Below, piece by piece: positions 1-8,419 of a stretch of DNA of 37,554 bases. Each line of letters opens with the position of its first letter. The first letter of the stretch is position 1. The notes under the pieces were generated by a model. It was given only the letters and a program-made list of their open reading frames with translations. It did no database searches and was not told the origin of the DNA. Source of the stretch: JANSYP01 sp038751255 (lineage in GTDB: Bacteria > Pseudomonadota > Alphaproteobacteria > Rhodobacterales > Rhodobacteraceae); the NCBI GenBank assembly GCA_038751255.1, contig JBCDGN010000032.1:1-37554 (forward strand). Direction: 5' to 3'. Made by a program: the position numbers and the translations under genes.

Positions 1-57
1 ATTTGTTACTTTGGGCCTTTGTGTTAAAAATAGATGAATGTGTAATGGAGTGGCGTG

Positions 58-621
58 ATGCTATCTAAAACTCTTTCTTTGGCTGCGTTGGTTGGATTAT
101 TTTCTGCAGGCGCTGCTTATGCTGTTAGTGTGGAGTTCAACTCGACCGCAGTAGGACAGCTTTCGGTTGATGATGAATTTACGATTACAGCGACGACATC
201 CAACGATTTTCCCGATTTCTTCGCATTCCAAGGTGAATTGGACTACGATGAAACCCTTCTGGAATTGAGCAGTGTAAGCATTGACCCAACATTTGTGTTT
301 CAAAGCACTGGAGCGCTTGGCACGCCGCCCGTACTGGTTGCAGGCGGACTTTTGAGCATCATTGGGCCATTTCCGTCTTCGAATCAGAACCTTGTGACCT
401 TCAGTTTCAAGGCGATCGCCAACGGAGTCTCCACTATCAGCTTCGATTACTTCTTGAACAATGCGAATTTAGACTTGCTCATCGACACTGAATATTTGGA
501 AACAATCCGGACAGGTGACGCAAATTCAACGAACCCCGTTCCGGTGCCGGCCTCCGTGCTGATGCTTGCATCTGGTCTTGCTGGTTTGCCCCTCTTGCGT
601 CGTCTTCGAAAACGCACCTGA
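58..621 (+). CDS. VPLPA-CTERM sorted exported protein, cohesin-like fold
   Basis: A 187-residue exported protein of unknown ligand. It has an N-terminal signal peptide (about residues 1-23, basic start, then LSLAALVGLFSAGAAYA). A beta-rich middle has the pattern VDDEFTITATT, then ALYDETLLEL-like spacing (FQGELDYDETLLELSSVS), typical of cohesin-like modules. The C-terminal tripartite signal is PVPVPAS, a hydrophobic helix, then RRLRKR. That tail is the VPLPA-CTERM variant of PEP-CTERM, known from Rhodobacterales, recognised by an exosortase and associated with extracellular matrix export. The ATG at 58 is preferred over the GTG at 55 because GGAG at 47-50 sits seven bases upstream. The gene is visibly more A+T-rich than the rest of the window. 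The exosortase and polysaccharide genes usually tied to such proteins are not in view. The sorting class is fairly sure; the binding function is unknown. Confidence 0.85.
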   Translation: MLSKTLSLAALVGLFSAGAAYAVSVEFNSTAVGQLSVDDEFTITATTSNDFPDFFAFQGELDYDETLLELSSVSIDPTFVFQSTGALGTPPVLVAGGLLSIIGPFPSSNQNLVTFSFKAIANGVSTISFDYFLNNANLDLLIDTEYLETIRTGDANSTNPVPVPASVLMLASGLAGLPLLRRLRKRT

Positions 622-679
622 TCCTGAGGTCGCTTTGTTCGCGGTCTTAATTTGTTTTAGGTTTGGGGTTTCAATTCCT

Positions 680-713
680 GACAGGGGCGCAAGCCGTGTA
701 TCGCGCCCCTGTC
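680..713 (+). terminator. Strong hairpin after the VPLPA-CTERM gene
   Basis: An 11-bp perfect stem (GACAGGGGCGC at 680-690 and GCGCCCCTGTC at 703-713) closes a 12-base loop, 58 bases after the stop codon. No T-run follows, so it is either a weak intrinsic terminator or an mRNA 3'-end stabiliser. Its position argues that the reading frame open through it (from 663) is not translated here and that the next gene starts further downstream. Confidence 0.55.
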
Positions 714-860
714 ATTCCTCCGTCAGGAGCGTCTCTTAATTGCGTATGTCAGTGCCCACGTATTTCACCGCTCGGCCTCGTTAACGAGTTTTTTGATCTT
801 AGAAAACCCTGGTCGTTTACCAGTGTGCCCAATTGCGGCATGCGCCACCTATTGGATGAA

Positions 861-1466
861 ATGTCACTTAAACGCGCCGTAATCATGAAGCCAGCGCCAA
901 AACGCCCTCCGATCGAAATTGCGCAGGCCGCCTTGGATGCCTTTGGCGGCCCTGTGATGGTTTTCGACGCGGCATTGGATGTTGCCTATACCAACAAAGC
1001 AGCCGATCTGTTGTTGGAGAACGGCGAACTGTTCCACTTCAACGAGGGTCGATTGATGCCCCGTGGACAGGACGGTCGGACCTTTCTACAGGCAGTTCGG
1101 CGGCCTAAAACTTCTGGTGTGACCAGACTAGAGCTTTCGGACCGCAGCGGGTTAGTCCACCTGTATCTACTACGCGAACTGCACGCCGCAGACACAGATG
1201 ATGCGACTTACTATGCACTCTATCGGCTAGGGGAGCCGCTTTCCACGCAACGGCTGATGGAAGCCTATGACCTGACACGGGTGGAAGCGACCCTCGTTCT
1301 TTTACTGGTCGACGGTGTCGAACTAACCGATGTGGGCGAGCACTTGCGCATCTCGCGGCATACCGCGCGCAAGTACCTGCAATCGGTTTTCCAGAAAGTG
1401 GGTGTCCACAAGCAGGTGGCTTTGGTGCTCAAAGTCCTCAAGGAATGCTATATCGGACCTGCCTGA
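861..1466 (+). CDS. LuxR-type HTH transcriptional regulator with PAS-like N-terminus
   Basis: A regulator of about 201 residues. The last 65 residues form a LuxR/FixJ-type helix-turn-helix: LSTQRLMEAYDLTRVEATLVLLL, then VGEHLRISRHTARKYLQSVFQKVGV, with the usual invariant spacing of the recognition helix. The N-terminal half (IEIAQAALDAFGGPVMVFDAALDVAYTNKAA...) resembles a PAS sensor fold. No autoinducer-binding or phospho-acceptor domain is seen, so this is not a quorum-sensing LuxR or a response regulator. The frame is open from 663, but that part crosses the hairpin at 680-713. In-frame ATGs occur at 840, 861 and 885. I chose 861 for a weak GGATGA upstream; the choice is uncertain. Target genes and ligand are unknown, and the nearest co-oriented gene is the PanB-like gene 311 bases on. 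Confidence 0.7.
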   Translation: MSLKRAVIMKPAPKRPPIEIAQAALDAFGGPVMVFDAALDVAYTNKAADLLLENGELFHFNEGRLMPRGQDGRTFLQAVRRPKTSGVTRLELSDRSGLVHLYLLRELHAADTDDATYYALYRLGEPLSTQRLMEAYDLTRVEATLVLLLVDGVELTDVGEHLRISRHTARKYLQSVFQKVGVHKQVALVLKVLKECYIGPA

Positions 1467-1777
1467 TCCGCTCTGCAATCTCTTTAGATAGGCATTATCC
1501 TCCCAGCCCTAGAGTCACCCTCGAACCCGCGAGTGTAAGATTGCCTGCGGGCAACAGACTGCGATCAGTGTTAGCGTGCGCCTTTGGTTGCATTCAAAAG
1601 GCTCGGGCCAAAGATCGGGAAAAACCCTGAAATACGCAGGATGGCCAACTCTGCGACTGGTCTGTTTGATGGCATATGCGGGAAGGTGCATCTGCGCTAA
1701 TTTCCTAAAAGCAAAAGCGGCAGCTTGCAGAATGGCCGAGAACCTTGAGCGCAGTGGAATCCAAGTGGGAGCAGGAA
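1467..1777. other. Non-coding gap, no clear content
   Basis: The 311 bases between the LuxR-type gene and the PanB-like gene hold two short open frames (from 1445 and 1576) with no recognisable protein features and no good ribosome binding site. One small hairpin (TTGCC at 1541-1545, GGCAA at 1550-1554) could end the upstream transcript but has no T-run. The promoter of the PanB-like gene is probably in this gap, although I could not assign boxes. Confidence 0.4.
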
Positions 1778-2593
1778 ATGAAACGGATCTATGATTGGAA
1801 CGCTCGCTTCCAAATGCGCAACTTCACTGCCGCGGACCTACAAAGCTTAAAGGGTCACCAAAGGCTGACCCAAACGACGGCAAACACGGCTGAAGAGGCC
1901 GCGGCAGCCCGCGAGGCTGGTCTGGACCTAATTATGGGCAACTCCCATAACACACGTGCGGTGCGCGACGGGGCACCGGATATGTTCTTCACAGCGGCTA
2001 TTTCCCTTCCTGACTTTCCGACCGAAACGGAAGTCCTTCGCGAAGCTTTCAGGGCAATGCAAGACGGTGCGGATTCGGTTTACACGGCGAGGGGCCCGCA
2101 TATCGTCGAAGCTCTGGCGCGCGAGGACATCCCTGTGATGTGCCACCTTGGCCTTATCCCCCGCAAATCGACCTGGAAGGGTGGTTTGCGGGCAATCGGA
2201 AAAACCGCCGAGGAAGCCCTGGAGCTTTGGCAGACCTTCAAGCGCATGGAAGACGCAGGCGCCTTTTCGGTCGAAGCTGAGGTGATCTGCGAAGAGGTTA
2301 TGGCAGAGATTACAAAGCGGACCCGACTGATCACAAGTTCTCTGGGATCCGGGCCCAACGCTGATATTATCTACTTGTTCCAGAATGACATTTGTGGAGA
2401 ACAGCCAGAGCGACCGCGGCATGCGCGCGCGTTCGGAAACATTCATGGCTTACAAGAAAAGATAAAGACCGAACGTCGATCCGCGCTCTCGTCTTTTGTT
2501 GCATCGGTCAAAGACCGGGACTTCCCCTCTGCATCCGAAACTGCCAATATTTCGCCGTCCGAACTCGACAAATTTCGAAGCGCTCTGGAGTGA
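1778..2593 (+). CDS. PanB-like TIM-barrel protein, divergent (non-canonical ketopantoate hydroxymethyltransferase)
   Basis: A 271-residue protein. It aligns by eye along the length of PanB: HTAAVRRGAP corresponds to NTRAVRDGAP (58-67), VPVCGHLGLTPQ to IPVMCHLGLIPR (118-129), and the end of the barrel to ITSSLGSGPNADIIYLFQNDICG (185-207). PanB makes ketopantoate from ketoisovalerate and methylene-THF. However, the positions matching the three E. coli PanB metal ligands (Asp45, Asp84, Glu114) appear here as Asn55, a small residue near 74, and Ala near 104. The general acid/base Glu region is retained near residue 168. It is therefore unlikely to be the biosynthetic PanB and may act on another substrate or be a non-metal lyase or aldolase. 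The ATG at 1778 has GGGAG six bases upstream; an upstream in-frame TTG at 1745 is less likely. Family placement is good, function unknown. Confidence 0.65.
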   Translation: MKRIYDWNARFQMRNFTAADLQSLKGHQRLTQTTANTAEEAAAAREAGLDLIMGNSHNTRAVRDGAPDMFFTAAISLPDFPTETEVLREAFRAMQDGADSVYTARGPHIVEALAREDIPVMCHLGLIPRKSTWKGGLRAIGKTAEEALELWQTFKRMEDAGAFSVEAEVICEEVMAEITKRTRLITSSLGSGPNADIIYLFQNDICGEQPERPRHARAFGNIHGLQEKIKTERRSALSSFVASVKDRDFPSASETANISPSELDKFRSALE

Positions 2594-2931
2594 CGATCAA
2601 AACGCCTGGGAGCACAGTTCATAGGGTTTTGAAGGCCGGTGGACCACCACGGCTCACAAGGCAGCGCGTTCACAGTGAGCCTGCCCACGGCTTGGGGTCG
2701 AGTTTGAAGCGGAAACCTATAGGCGCTGTCCTTCACATTCCCAGCATCAAGCTCGGTGTCTTTATCAGATCGTACGTCCGATGGCAGGCTGCCGAGACGG
2801 CTTCTCTCCGGCCGAAACACGGTTGGTGAAGCTGCGGCAGCGGGCGGCGTACAGTGCGCCGCACCCATTCGTTGCTGCATGTCTCTTCGATAGTATGTGC
2901 CAAGCCTCACGGTTGGGCGGTGGTGAAATCG
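2594..2931. other. Gap between convergent genes, unassigned
   Basis: A stretch of 338 bases separates the ends of the PanB-like gene and the ABC ATPase gene. A long minus-strand open frame (2443-2910) and a plus-strand one (2392-2829) cross it, but both run into the PanB-like gene and show no recognisable domain. A 6-bp stem (GCGGCG at 2844-2849, CGCCGC at 2857-2862) is the only hairpin of note and lacks a T-run. The content could be a decayed gene or insertion remnant; I cannot show it. Confidence 0.35.
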
Positions 2932-3885
2932 CTAGAGCGGGTTGAAGCACGCGAACCGTGTTTTGCCAGTGTCCCCAGAAAGGACCGGCACTTGTTTAGC
3001 GCAAATAGCCGTCGCATTCGGGCAACGTGCGTGAAAAGCGCAGCCTTTGGGTGGGTTCAGAGGATCGGGAAGTTCCGTTTCTTTGCCTTCGGGTGGTTGC
3101 AGGGGACGGCCCACCACGGGTGCGCTTGCAGCGAGAAGTTTGGTGTAAGGGTGGCGCGGTCGTGAAAATATTTCCTGCGCCGGCCCGAGCTCTACGACCG
3201 AACCAAAATAAAGCACCGCAACTCTGTCGCTGACAGCCTCCACCACAGCCAGGTCATGGCTGATGAACAGATATGTTAGACCAAACTCAGACTTGAGGTC
3301 TGCCAGAAGGTTCAGAACCTGTGCCTGCACAGAAACGTCCAGCGCGGAGACCGGCTCATCAAGAATGAGGATCCGCGCATCAGCCGCCAGGGCGCGCGCA
3401 ATCCCAATCCGCTGCGCCTGACCGCCAGAGAACTCGTGCGGGTAACGTTCCAGGAATTCCTCGCGCAGGTTCACCGCGGCGAAGATCTCTGCAATCCGTG
3501 CCGAACGCGCAATTGCATCCATGCCGTGCAAGTGACTAAGCGGGGCCTCCATGATCTCGCGGATCGTCTTGCGCGGGTTGAGCGAAGAGATCGGGTCCTG
3601 AAAAACGTACTGTATCTTTTTGCCGAATGTGGCGGGGTTTGCTGTATCGAGCGCGGCGCCCTCAATCTCAATCGTTCCTGCGGAAGGCGACAGGAGACCC
3701 ACCAACATGCGCGCCAGGGTCGACTTCCCACACCCAGACTCGCCGACGATGCCCAGAGTTTCGCCTTGCATCACGGTCAGGGTCAAAGGTTGGACAGCAT
3801 GGACCATTCCTTTGGGCGGCCCGAAAAGGCGCCTGCCGACGGGAAAGCTCTTGGACAGATCAGTGATCTCCAGAGCCGCGGTCAT
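2932..3885 (-). CDS. Peptide/nickel-type ABC transporter ATP-binding protein (DppF/OppF-like)
   Basis: A 317-residue cytoplasmic ATPase, the second of two nucleotide-binding domains of the importer. Walker A is GESGCGKST (48-56), the Q-loop Gln is about 96, the signature is FSGGQ (152-156), Walker B is ILILDEP (172-178) and the H-loop His is 210. The C-terminal oligopeptide-transporter extension ends with a Cys-rich motif (CAFHARCPNATAIC), typical of DppD/DppF/OppD/OppF. The gene is last in the run binding protein - DppB-like - DppC-DppD fusion - DppF-like, and overlaps the fusion gene by four bases (ATGA), so it is translationally coupled. Substrate cannot be told from the ATPase; peptides, nickel chelates and other small solutes are all possible for this family. 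Confidence 0.92.
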   Translation of the reverse strand: MTAALEITDLSKSFPVGRRLFGPPKGMVHAVQPLTLTVMQGETLGIVGESGCGKSTLARMLVGLLSPSAGTIEIEGAALDTANPATFGKKIQYVFQDPISSLNPRKTIREIMEAPLSHLHGMDAIARSARIAEIFAAVNLREEFLERYPHEFSGGQAQRIGIARALAADARILILDEPVSALDVSVQAQVLNLLADLKSEFGLTYLFISHDLAVVEAVSDRVAVLYFGSVVELGPAQEIFSRPRHPYTKLLAASAPVVGRPLQPPEGKETELPDPLNPPKGCAFHARCPNATAICAKQVPVLSGDTGKTRFACFNPL

Positions 3886-5768
3886 TGCGCTGCCTCTTGG
3901 GTGCTGCGTTCGGGATAGAGACAGCGCACGGCGCGACCCTGCCCGAAGCTGTCGAGGGCGACATTGCCGCTAAGACAGGTTGTTTGGGTTTTGTGACAAC
4001 GCGAAGCAAAAGCGCAGCCATCGGGGAGTTTGTCCACGACCGGTGGCAGGCCTGGGATGGATTCTAAACGCCGCTGTCCTTCTCCAAGCTCTGGGACGCA
4101 CGCCATCAGCTTCGCCGTGTAGGGGTGGGCCGGGGTTTGCAGGATATCGTGGGTGGACCCTTGTTCGACGATGCGGCCCGCATACATCACCGCGACACGG
4201 TCACAAAGCTGCGCCACCACACCGAAATCGTGAGTAATGAAGATGATCGCAAGACCATGATCCCGGCGCAGATCGTCAAGCAAAGACAGGATTTGCGCTT
4301 GGACCGTGACATCGAGCGCAGTGGTCGGCTCATCGGCGATGATCACATCCGGGTCATTTGCCAAGGCCATAGCGATGCCCACCCGCTGGCGCATGCCGCC
4401 CGACATCTCATGGGGATAAGCATCCACACGGCTTTCTGCGTTTGGGATCCGCACGAGTTTGAGAAGCTCTATGGTCCGTGCGCGCGCCTTAGCCGCCGGG
4501 ACTTTGCGATGGCACTGCATGGCTTCGATGATCTGGGCACCGACCGTGTAAAGAGGGTGAAGCGTCGAAAGTGGGTCTTGGAAAATGTAAGCGATCTTCT
4601 GGCCTCTCAAACCCCGCAGTGTTTCGTAGGGCGCGCCGACCAGATCCTCGCCCTTGTAGCGGACTGCACCGCCGGTGATCACGCCAGGAGGGGAGGCGAC
4701 GAGCCCCATGACACTCAGCGCCGTGACTGACTTGCCCGATCCACTTTCCCCGATAACGCCGAGGCATTCCCCGGATTGGACCATCAGAGTGACCCCGCCC
4801 ACCGCTTTATAGACGCGATCCTTTACTTGGAACTCGGTCTGCAGATCCTGTAACGCCAAAAGCGCATCACCATCCGGTGAAGGAGGAGCGATCTTACGGG
4901 CGACCCGCGTCTTAGGCATGGGCCGCGACAAAGCGCCTGATTTTAGGCGCGGATCCAGCGCATCGCGGATCCCATCCCCCAAAAGGTTGATGGCCATGAC
5001 GATCACGAGGATCATCGCTCCCGGCACGATAGAGGTGTGTGGGTTGGTGATGAGGGCAGACCGCGCTTCGCCCAGCATAGATCCCAGATCGGCCTGAGGC
5101 GGCTGACTGCCGAGGCCAAGAAACGACAGACCCGCCGTTTCCAGGATCATCCACCCTACCGTGGTCGACATGGCAATGACGATGACTGGGATGACGTTGG
5201 GCAGGACTTCGGTCAGAATAATCCGCGTGTCAGACATGCCCGAGAGCCGCGCCGCATCGACGAATTCCTTGTGTGCAATGCCAACAGTGACGCCGCGGAT
5301 GTTGCGGGCAAAGAAAGGTATGTTGACGGCTGCAACAGCGATGAGCGCGTTCATCAAACCGGGGCCAAGGGCCGCCACAATGGCCAATGCGAGCAGGATG
5401 TAGGGGAAGGCCATGAGCATATCGACACCGCGCATGATCACATTGTCGGTGCGTCCCCCATAAAAGCCCGCGACGATACCGATCGACGCCCCGATCGTTG
5501 CCGCGATGATCGCTGCGGCGAAGCCCACGGCGAGCGATAGACGCGTGCCCCAGAGCAGACGGCTCAAGAGATCGCGGCCCAAATGGTCGGTGCCCAGCAA
5601 CGCGCCCTCACTGAAGGGTGGTTTGAAACGGTTCGCGGTATCGGTCACATCTGGGTCTGCCAACGGCAGAAGTGGCGTGATTAGCGACAAAAGTGCGATG
5701 AGGCCCATCACGATGAGCCCTACCAGCGCCAGCCGATTTCGGGCCAGGAGTTTCAGAAACTCCTTCAT
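3882..5768 (-). CDS. Fused ABC permease-ATPase (DppC-DppD fusion)
   Basis: A 628-residue protein joins two subunits that are usually separate. Residues 1-275 are a DppC-type inner-membrane permease: an N-terminal anchor helix (about 12-32), LLGTDHLGRDLLSRLLWGTR, and the EAA loop (EFVDAARLSGMSDTRIILTEVLPN, about 169-191) that docks on the ATPase. A short Pro/Arg-rich linker (about 281-300) leads to a DppD-type ATPase with Walker A GESGSGKS (340-347), Q-loop Gln397, signature MSGGM (455-459), Walker B VIIADEP (475-481), His513 and the Cys-containing C-terminal extension (CAFASRCHKTQTTC). The frame is continuous with intact motifs on both sides, so this is a true fusion and not a frameshift artefact. 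It overlaps both neighbours by four bases. Similar permease/ATPase fusions are known in this transporter family. The cytoplasmic C-terminus of the permease makes the topology workable. Confidence 0.92.
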   Translation of the reverse strand: MKEFLKLLARNRLALVGLIVMGLIALLSLITPLLPLADPDVTDTANRFKPPFSEGALLGTDHLGRDLLSRLLWGTRLSLAVGFAAAIIAATIGASIGIVAGFYGGRTDNVIMRGVDMLMAFPYILLALAIVAALGPGLMNALIAVAAVNIPFFARNIRGVTVGIAHKEFVDAARLSGMSDTRIILTEVLPNVIPVIVIAMSTTVGWMILETAGLSFLGLGSQPPQADLGSMLGEARSALITNPHTSIVPGAMILVIVMAINLLGDGIRDALDPRLKSGALSRPMPKTRVARKIAPPSPDGDALLALQDLQTEFQVKDRVYKAVGGVTLMVQSGECLGVIGESGSGKSVTALSVMGLVASPPGVITGGAVRYKGEDLVGAPYETLRGLRGQKIAYIFQDPLSTLHPLYTVGAQIIEAMQCHRKVPAAKARARTIELLKLVRIPNAESRVDAYPHEMSGGMRQRVGIAMALANDPDVIIADEPTTALDVTVQAQILSLLDDLRRDHGLAIIFITHDFGVVAQLCDRVAVMYAGRIVEQGSTHDILQTPAHPYTAKLMACVPELGEGQRRLESIPGLPPVVDKLPDGCAFASRCHKTQTTCLSGNVALDSFGQGRAVRCLYPERSTQEAAQ

Positions 5769-6712
5769 GTCTTGATCCTTGGGTCGAGCAGGCTCTGGGC
5801 CACATCAACCGCGATGTTGAACATCACATAGCAGGCAGCGACAAAAACTACCCCGCCTTGGACCAGCAGGATGTCGCGTTTCAGGATCGCATCAACCAGC
5901 ATTCGGCCGATACCGGGCCACTGGAAAACCATCTCGATATAGACGGCACCGGACAGGACAAACCCCGCTTGGATCCCAAGCACCGGGATGATGGATACCA
6001 TCGCTGCGCGCAGGGCATGGCCCCACACCACTCGGCTTTCTTTCACCCCTTTGGCACGTGCCGTGCGAATGAAGTCCTGGCGCAAGACCTCTAAAATGGC
6101 AGAGCGTGAAAGCCGGGCGATAACGCCCGTGGCCACCACCGCGAGGGTCAGCGCAGGGAGCAAAAGATGATCTAGTAAGGCCCAAATGTCTCGCGTGCCA
6201 TAGATCGGCCACATCCCCGAGACCGGGAACCAGCGGAGGTTCACCGCGAAGGTCAAGATCATCATCATGCCGAGGAAAAACGATGGAATGGAGATGCCCA
6301 AGAGCACCACAAAGGTGATTGCCTTGTCCGCAAACCCATATTGTCGCGCGGCCGACACCACACCGGCCGCGATACCCAGCACCGAACAGATCACAAAGGA
6401 TGTCCCCGCCAGAACCAGTGTTGCGTTGAACCGCTCCAAAACCTCATCGAGTACGGGCCGGTTCAAAGCGAAAGATCGCCCGAAATCCCCCTGCAGCATG
6501 TTGCTGAGCCAAATAACATACCGCTGCACCAACCCTTTATCGAGGCCTAGATCACGGTTCAGTTTTTCGACATTCTCTGGGGTCGCAAAAGAGCCCAAAA
6601 TGGCCGTTGCCGGGTCTCCGGGGATCATGGCCATAATCAGGAACACGATGATCGAGAGACCCAACAGCACCGGGATCGCCGATAGCAATCTTTTCAAGAT
6701 ATAGCCCGCCAT
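5765..6712 (-). CDS. Peptide/nickel-type ABC permease (DppB-like)
   Basis: A 315-residue inner-membrane permease with about six transmembrane segments. It has the family N-terminus (MAGYILKRLLSAIPVLLGLSIIVFLIM), the periplasmic segment IPGDPATAILGSFATPENVEKLNRDLGL, and the EAA loop DFIRTARAKGVKESRVVWGHALRAAM that contacts an ATPase. It forms the membrane channel with the permease half of the downstream fusion protein. The stop codon overlaps the start of the fusion gene. It follows the binding-protein gene after 110 bases that contain a possible stem-loop. Confidence 0.93.
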   Translation of the reverse strand: MAGYILKRLLSAIPVLLGLSIIVFLIMAMIPGDPATAILGSFATPENVEKLNRDLGLDKGLVQRYVIWLSNMLQGDFGRSFALNRPVLDEVLERFNATLVLAGTSFVICSVLGIAAGVVSAARQYGFADKAITFVVLLGISIPSFFLGMMMILTFAVNLRWFPVSGMWPIYGTRDIWALLDHLLLPALTLAVVATGVIARLSRSAILEVLRQDFIRTARAKGVKESRVVWGHALRAAMVSIIPVLGIQAGFVLSGAVYIEMVFQWPGIGRMLVDAILKRDILLVQGGVVFVAACYVMFNIAVDVAQSLLDPRIKT

Positions 6713-6773
6713 CCCGGTCCCCTTTCGAGCCTGACGTCACTTTGCCGAAAATCCAGCAGGAATGCACGGCGGG

Positions 6774-6805
6774 TTCGCCCGGTCGCCTATATCGAACTGG
6801 GCGAA
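6774..6805 (-). other. Possible intercistronic stem-loop after the binding-protein gene
   Basis: TTCGCCC (6774-6780) and GGGCGAA (6799-6805) form a 7-bp perfect stem with an 18-base loop between the binding-protein gene and the permease gene. Hairpins at this spot commonly protect the upstream message, giving more binding protein than permease. The loop is long, so this is tentative. Confidence 0.35.
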
Positions 6806-6822
6806 ACTCTTTGCAGAGGCTG

Positions 6823-8397
6823 CTAGTTCTTTACCACCTCATCGAGAAGCAGGAAGAAAGACGGCTCCAAGCCAAAGCCCTCCACGCGGTCATTCGAGAC
6901 GGCATTCTGCTTCCAGTTGGCGACAAAAACCCAAGGCGCCTCGTCCTGTACGATGGTCTGCATCTCTTGATACAGAGCAGCACGCTCTGCCTGATCCGTC
7001 GCTGCGCGCGCGGCCTCTAGCAATTCGTCGACCTGTGGGTTGGAGTAATAGCCTGAGTTGAACCCGCCATTCTCTGGAAAAGCTTCGGTCCGCAGCGCCA
7101 AGAAAGGTAAAGTGTCTGGATCGTTGGTCATCCATGCCATCTGTGCCATGTCGGCCTTGCCTTCGAGGCCCGGGTTCACTTCGCCCAGGAAGGTGTTCCA
7201 CTCATAGGTTTCGATATTGACGTCGAAACCAACAGCCTCCAGATCGGCCTGCATTGCGGTGCCCATGGCAACTGGATCGAGCATCCCTGACCCGCCCTCG
7301 GTCACAAAGAAGGTGAGTTCCACTCCTTCCATACCAGCGTCGGCGATCAGCTGTTTGGCTTTTTCCGGGTCATAGGGATAGGGCTCGAGCGCCTCGTTAT
7401 AGGCCCAAGCGAAGGCTGGCGGAGTTGGGCCAGCGGCCACTTCAGCCGTCCCTTCAAGCACGTTGTTGACGATCGCTTCCTTGTTGATCGCATAGTTCGC
7501 GGCTTGGCGGACACGTTTGTCGGTGAAAGGACCTTCTTTCGCGTTGAGGATCAGGAACCAAAGATGGGGACCTGCTTGCTCGTGAATGGTGAAGGGATCT
7601 TCGGCGAATTGCGACAGGGCCACAGGTGGCACTTCGACCATCAGATCGATCCCTCCGGCGAGCATCTCTGCGGTGCGCGTATTGGCGTCCGTGATTGGGC
7701 GGAAGACGACAGCCTCGAGCGCCGGTGCACCATCCCAGTAGTCAGGATTGGCGGTGATCACCACCGCTTCATTGGAGCGCCATTCGCCAAAAGTGAAGGC
7801 CCCAGTTCCCGATGGGTTCCGTCCAAAATCCGCGCCGTGCTCCGCAACGGCAGCGGGCGAGACGATCAAACCAGTGGGGTAGGCGAGGTTTGAAAGGAAC
7901 GGCGCGTACGGGGCATCGAGCGTGAATTGTACTGTCAGCGGATCGATCACATCCACGGATTGCACGGCGGAGAAGAAGAAGGACAGCGGAAAGGGACCGG
8001 TATCGTGGTAGGGATGATCTTCTTTGAGCATCCGGTCGAAATTGAACTTCACCGCTTCCGCATCGAAGGCGGTGCCATCGTGGAACGTCACGCCGTCGCG
8101 CAGGGTGAACGTATATACAGTGCCATCTTCGCTGATCTCCCAAGACGTGGCCAAGGCTGGCTCCACCTCCAGAGTGCCCGATTTATAGCGCACCAACCCA
8201 TCGTAAACATTCATTAAAATGCGGAAATCATTGACCGCAGTCACCGCGGCAGGATCAAGCGCCTTGGGTTCTGCGATTTGTCCGACGATCAGAACGCCAG
8301 GGGGTGTTTGACCAAAGCTGGCGGTTGCGGACAGGGTCAGGGCCATCGCGGTTCCGGCAGCCAGAAGCCCGCGGCGTGTCATATCGAACAGCGTCAT
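6823..8397 (-). CDS. Extracellular solute-binding protein, family 5 (peptide/nickel type)
   Basis: A 524-residue periplasmic receptor for the downstream importer. The N-terminus carries a twin-arginine-like signal (TRRGLLAAG then a hydrophobic stretch, cleavage likely after SFG). The SBP_bac_5 fold is marked by VYDGLVRY, the motif LATSWEISEDGTVYTFTLRDGVTFHDGTAFDAEAVKFNFDR (about 77-117), and a C-terminal lobe ending EAPWVFVANWKQNAV. The ATG at 8397 is preceded by AGAGGA at a six-base gap; Met6 is an alternative. The gene is first in its operon and its control region contains a TTATCATGATTA operator-like site (8420-8431). It is divergent from the DUF1028 gene. The ligand is unknown; family 5 proteins bind peptides, nickel, opines, sugars and more. 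Confidence 0.92.
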   Translation of the reverse strand: MTLFDMTRRGLLAAGTAMALTLSATASFGQTPPGVLIVGQIAEPKALDPAAVTAVNDFRILMNVYDGLVRYKSGTLEVEPALATSWEISEDGTVYTFTLRDGVTFHDGTAFDAEAVKFNFDRMLKEDHPYHDTGPFPLSFFFSAVQSVDVIDPLTVQFTLDAPYAPFLSNLAYPTGLIVSPAAVAEHGADFGRNPSGTGAFTFGEWRSNEAVVITANPDYWDGAPALEAVVFRPITDANTRTAEMLAGGIDLMVEVPPVALSQFAEDPFTIHEQAGPHLWFLILNAKEGPFTDKRVRQAANYAINKEAIVNNVLEGTAEVAAGPTPPAFAWAYNEALEPYPYDPEKAKQLIADAGMEGVELTFFVTEGGSGMLDPVAMGTAMQADLEAVGFDVNIETYEWNTFLGEVNPGLEGKADMAQMAWMTNDPDTLPFLALRTEAFPENGGFNSGYYSNPQVDELLEAARAATDQAERAALYQEMQTIVQDEAPWVFVANWKQNAVSNDRVEGFGLEPSFFLLLDEVVKN

Positions 8398-8419
8398 GTG
8401 TCATCCTCTCCTGATAAAT

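Noticed and set aside
663..860. N-terminal extension of the LuxR-type frame
   Set aside because: It crosses the 11-bp hairpin at 680-713 and has no regulatory-domain similarity or ribosome site.
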